DNA from: Streptomyces rimosus
GTDB taxonomy: Bacteria; Actinomycetota; Actinomycetes; Streptomycetales; Streptomycetaceae
Assembly: GCF_008704655.1 (NCBI RefSeq)
Contig: NZ_CP023688.1
Span: 2,046,001 to 2,110,000, forward strand
Direction: 5' to 3'
Length of the DNA stretch: 64,000 bases
The position numbers were made by a program, and so were the translations under genes. Below are positions 62,093 through 64,000 of the stretch, one piece after another. Position 1 is the first letter of the stretch; the number at the start of each line of letters is the position of its first letter. Under the pieces are notes generated by a model, which saw only the letters and a program-made list of their open reading frames with translations, was not told the origin of the DNA and searched no databases.

Positions 62093-63366
62093 CCCGCCGT
62101 CCGCTGCGTCCTCCGCGACACCGAGTCGATGACAACCGCCGCCAACAGCACCGCACCGGTGATCATGTACTGGACGGCCGACGCGATACCCAGCAGCGCC
62201 ATGCCCGAGGCGATGGACTGGATGACCAGGACGCCCAGGAGCGCGGACCACGTCTTGCCGCGCCCGCCGAACAGGCTCGTACCTCCGATGACCGCGGCAG
62301 CAATCGCGTTCATGAGGAGGCTGCCCGCCCCGGAAGACTGGTTCGCGGCGTTGATCTGGGAGGCCAGGAACATGCCGCCGACGGCGGCCATCGTGCCGGC
62401 GAGGGAGAAGACGGAGATGCGGACGAACGCGACGTTGATGCCCGCACGGCGGGCCGCCTCGACGCTGCCGCCGAGGGCGAAGACCTGGCGTCCGTACGTG
62501 GTGCGCCGCAGCACGAAGTCGAGGGCGACGACGACGCCCAGGAAAATGACCACGGCGAGCGGCAGCCCCTTGTACTGGTTCAGGAGCCAGGCCACCAGAT
62601 AGGCGGGCACGGCGAGAACCACCGTGCGCAGCACGGTTTCGCTGAGCGGCCTGCTCGGGACGCCCGCGGCCTCGCGGCGGCGGGAGTCGAGGAGGGAGAG
62701 GCCGAGGAAGGCCAGGACGGCAACCGTCGCCAGACCGTACGCGGCGGCCACATCCGTGAAGTAGTAGTTGGTGAGCTGGGCGACGAGGCCGCTGTCGTCG
62801 AGGTTGATGGTGCCGTTCGATCCGAGGATCTGGAGCATCAGACCGTTCCAGCCGAGCAGTCCGGCGAGTGTGACGACGAAGGCGGGGACGCCGATGCGGG
62901 CGAAGAAGAAGCCGTGCAGGACTCCGGCCACGGTGCCGGTGAGGAGGGCGAGGATCAGGGCCGCCCACTCCGGCATGCCGTTGTTGATGTTGAGGACGGC
63001 GAAGACCGCGGCGGCCAGGCCGCTGACCGAGCCGACGGACAGGTCGATCTCGCCGAGGATGAGGACGAAGACGATGCCGACGGCGATCAGTCCGGTGCCG
63101 GCGGCCGTCACGAAGAGGTTCGAGAGGTTCTCGGCGCCGAGGAACGCGGAGTCCTGGAGCTGGAAGACGAGGCCGATGATGATGAGGCCGACGATGACCG
63201 GGAGGGAACCCAGTTCGCCGCTGCGCATCTTGCGGCGGAATTCGTCGAGGTAGCCCTTGAACCCCTGCTGCCGTACGAGCAGCCGCGGGTCCACGGCGAT
63301 AACGGCACCCTCGGCGGCGCCTCCGGCGCCCTCGGCGCCGTCGGCCTTGGAAAGGTTGGTGGTCAC
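62083..63366 (-). CDS. Xylose/ribose-type ABC transporter permease (XylH-like)
   Basis: 427 residues, about ten membrane helices. Motifs of the RbsC/XylH/MglC family: GIVFVLILGEIDLSVGSVSGLAAAV, GFFFARIGVPAFVVTLAGLL, TTYGRQVFALGGSVEAARRAGI and AVIGGTSLFGGRG. The central ~80-residue insertion with an extra hydrophobic part is typical of XylH. The GTG at 63366 overlaps the ATPase stop (GTGA), so the genes are coupled. The 5' ~35 residues are low complexity. Sugar specificity (xylose, as recalled for the homologous locus) is inference. Confidence 0.9.
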   Translation of the reverse strand: MTTNLSKADGAEGAGGAAEGAVIAVDPRLLVRQQGFKGYLDEFRRKMRSGELGSLPVIVGLIIIGLVFQLQDSAFLGAENLSNLFVTAAGTGLIAVGIVFVLILGEIDLSVGSVSGLAAAVFAVLNINNGMPEWAALILALLTGTVAGVLHGFFFARIGVPAFVVTLAGLLGWNGLMLQILGSNGTINLDDSGLVAQLTNYYFTDVAAAYGLATVAVLAFLGLSLLDSRRREAAGVPSRPLSETVLRTVVLAVPAYLVAWLLNQYKGLPLAVVIFLGVVVALDFVLRRTTYGRQVFALGGSVEAARRAGINVAFVRISVFSLAGTMAAVGGMFLASQINAANQSSGAGSLLMNAIAAAVIGGTSLFGGRGKTWSALLGVLVIQSIASGMALLGIASAVQYMITGAVLLAAVVIDSVSRRTQRTAGRA

Positions 63367-64000
63367 TTCCGGCCCTCCGCGGTATCCGTACGCGCCTTGC
63401 GCCGGGTCACGGCGTTGTCCGTGGCGCCGGTGATGGCGGAGATGATCTCTTCCTGGGTGGTGCTGCGTACCTCGAACGTGCCGTTGTTGCGGCCGAGGCG
63501 CAGTACCGCGACCCGGTCGGCGACGGCCTTGACGTCGGCCATGTTGTGACTGATGAGGATGACGCCGAGGCCGCGTTCCCGCAGCCGTTCGACCAGGTCG
63601 AGGACCTGGGCGGTCTGTTCGACGCCGAGCGCGGCGGTGGGCTCGTCGAGGATGACGACCTTGGGCTCGCCGAGCAGTGAGCGGGCGATGGCGACGGTCT
63701 GCCGCTGGCCGCCGGAGAGCGAGGCGATGGGGATGCGCACGCTCGGGATGCGGATGGCGAGCGTGCCGAGCAGCTCGCGGGAGCGGCGTTCCATCTCGAC
63801 CTCGTCGAGCACCCCGGCGCGGACGATCTCGCGGCCGAGGAAGAGGTTGCCGACGACGTCGAGGTTGTCGCACAGCGCGAGGTCCTGGTAGACGGTCGCG
63901 ATGCCGAGTTCCTGGGCGGTGTGCGGCCGGTCCACGGTGACCGGCCGGCCTTCCCATTCGATGACGCCGTCGTCGGCGGGGCCCACGCCGGCGATCGCCT
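63363..64000 (-). CDS. Sugar ABC transporter ATP-binding protein, 3' part
   Basis: The frame runs off the window edge; about 211 residues are present, lacking Walker A. Visible are the Q-loop region ATVYQDLALCDNLDVVGNLFLGRE, signature SLSGGQRQTVAIARSL, Walker B VVILDEPTAALG and the H-loop LISHNMADV. This is the single-domain XylG/FrcA type rather than the tandem RbsA type, since the protein ends ~90 residues after Walker B. It partners with the permease at 62083; a substrate-binding protein is expected further upstream. Confidence 0.9.
   Translation of the reverse strand, partial: AIAGVGPADDGVIEWEGRPVTVDRPHTAQELGIATVYQDLALCDNLDVVGNLFLGREIVRAGVLDEVEMERRSRELLGTLAIRIPSVRIPIASLSGGQRQTVAIARSLLGEPKVVILDEPTAALGVEQTAQVLDLVERLRERGLGVILISHNMADVKAVADRVAVLRLGRNNGTFEVRSTTQEEIISAITGATDNAVTRRKARTDTAEGRK

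Noticed and set aside
61354..63549. 731-codon plus-strand frame across the dxs upstream region and the sugar permease
   Set aside because: It translates the repeat element and the antisense of the permease; no coding features.
1..64000. Insertion sequences, prophage genes, tRNA or rRNA genes
   Set aside because: No transposase, integrase or phage structural protein was seen, and no tRNA cloverleaf or rRNA segment was recognised by eye; a dedicated tRNA scan was not possible.

Overview
The window is about 64 kb of a very GC-rich actinomycete chromosome, almost certainly Streptomyces. Supporting signs are strong G/C third-position bias, frequent GTG starts, leaderless-looking promoters with a TANNNT box 6-8 nt before the start codon, DUF3000 and TIGR04222 proteins, coproporphyrin-type heme genes and a treY/treZ/glgX set. 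From memory (not checked) the gene order matches the dxs-hemE-hemQ-SCO6045 part (about SCO6010-SCO6090) of Streptomyces coelicolor. No IS, prophage, CRISPR, tRNA or rRNA was seen; this is mostly core chromosome.

Layout: 1-12.3 kb holds glycogen/trehalose metabolism (3' part of glgX, treY, treZ) interrupted by an M55 aminopeptidase, a LysR regulator, a lipoamide-dehydrogenase-like flavoprotein, a lipoprotein, an FHA protein and a GNAT acetyltransferase. 12.3-17.5 kb holds a PfpI-like protein, a PucR regulator, a metallophosphoesterase, msrB and murC. 17.6-22.0 kb is a NarL-type two-component pair divergent from an FtsX-type ABC exporter. 22-31.8 kb is mixed: RibD-like reductase, zapE, secreted PhoX phosphatase, a two-gene ABC transporter, AIM24, a Pth2-like hydrolase, a darcynin/LysR divergent pair and a NERD protein. 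31.9-37.4 kb holds a LysE exporter, then an MNIO (DUF692) enzyme coupled to a membrane protein with a Cys/Gly/Ser tail, followed by DUF4142 and DUF1996 secreted proteins. 37.6-51.9 kb has a secreted peptidase, hemQ, the hemY-type oxidase, DUF4349, a thiolase with odd codon use, an aldehyde dehydrogenase, a CoA-disulfide-reductase-like flavoprotein, hemE, DUF3000, an orphan response regulator and rnd. 52-64 kb has a PepSY lipoprotein, fadA-fadB, NUDIX, a PIN-like protein, an amino-acid permease, dxs and the end of a xylose/ribose-type ABC operon.

How genes work together: hemE, the FAD oxidase and hemQ give three steps of the coproporphyrin-dependent heme route. fadA-fadB overlap by 4 nt and encode a complete beta-oxidation pair. 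The MNIO gene overlaps the TIGR04222 gene by one base (TGATG), so enzyme and Cys-tailed substrate candidate are translationally coupled.

The two most promising observations are (1) the MNIO/TIGR04222 pair, which looks like a peptide-modifying system acting on a membrane-anchored ten-cysteine tail, and (2) a dispersed intergenic element present three times (52630-52786, 61580-61736 inverted, and a diverged copy at 61925-62009) whose sequence differences preserve base pairing, so it may be a structured RNA or DNA element. Several perfect dyads also sit next to regulator genes and are good operator candidates.
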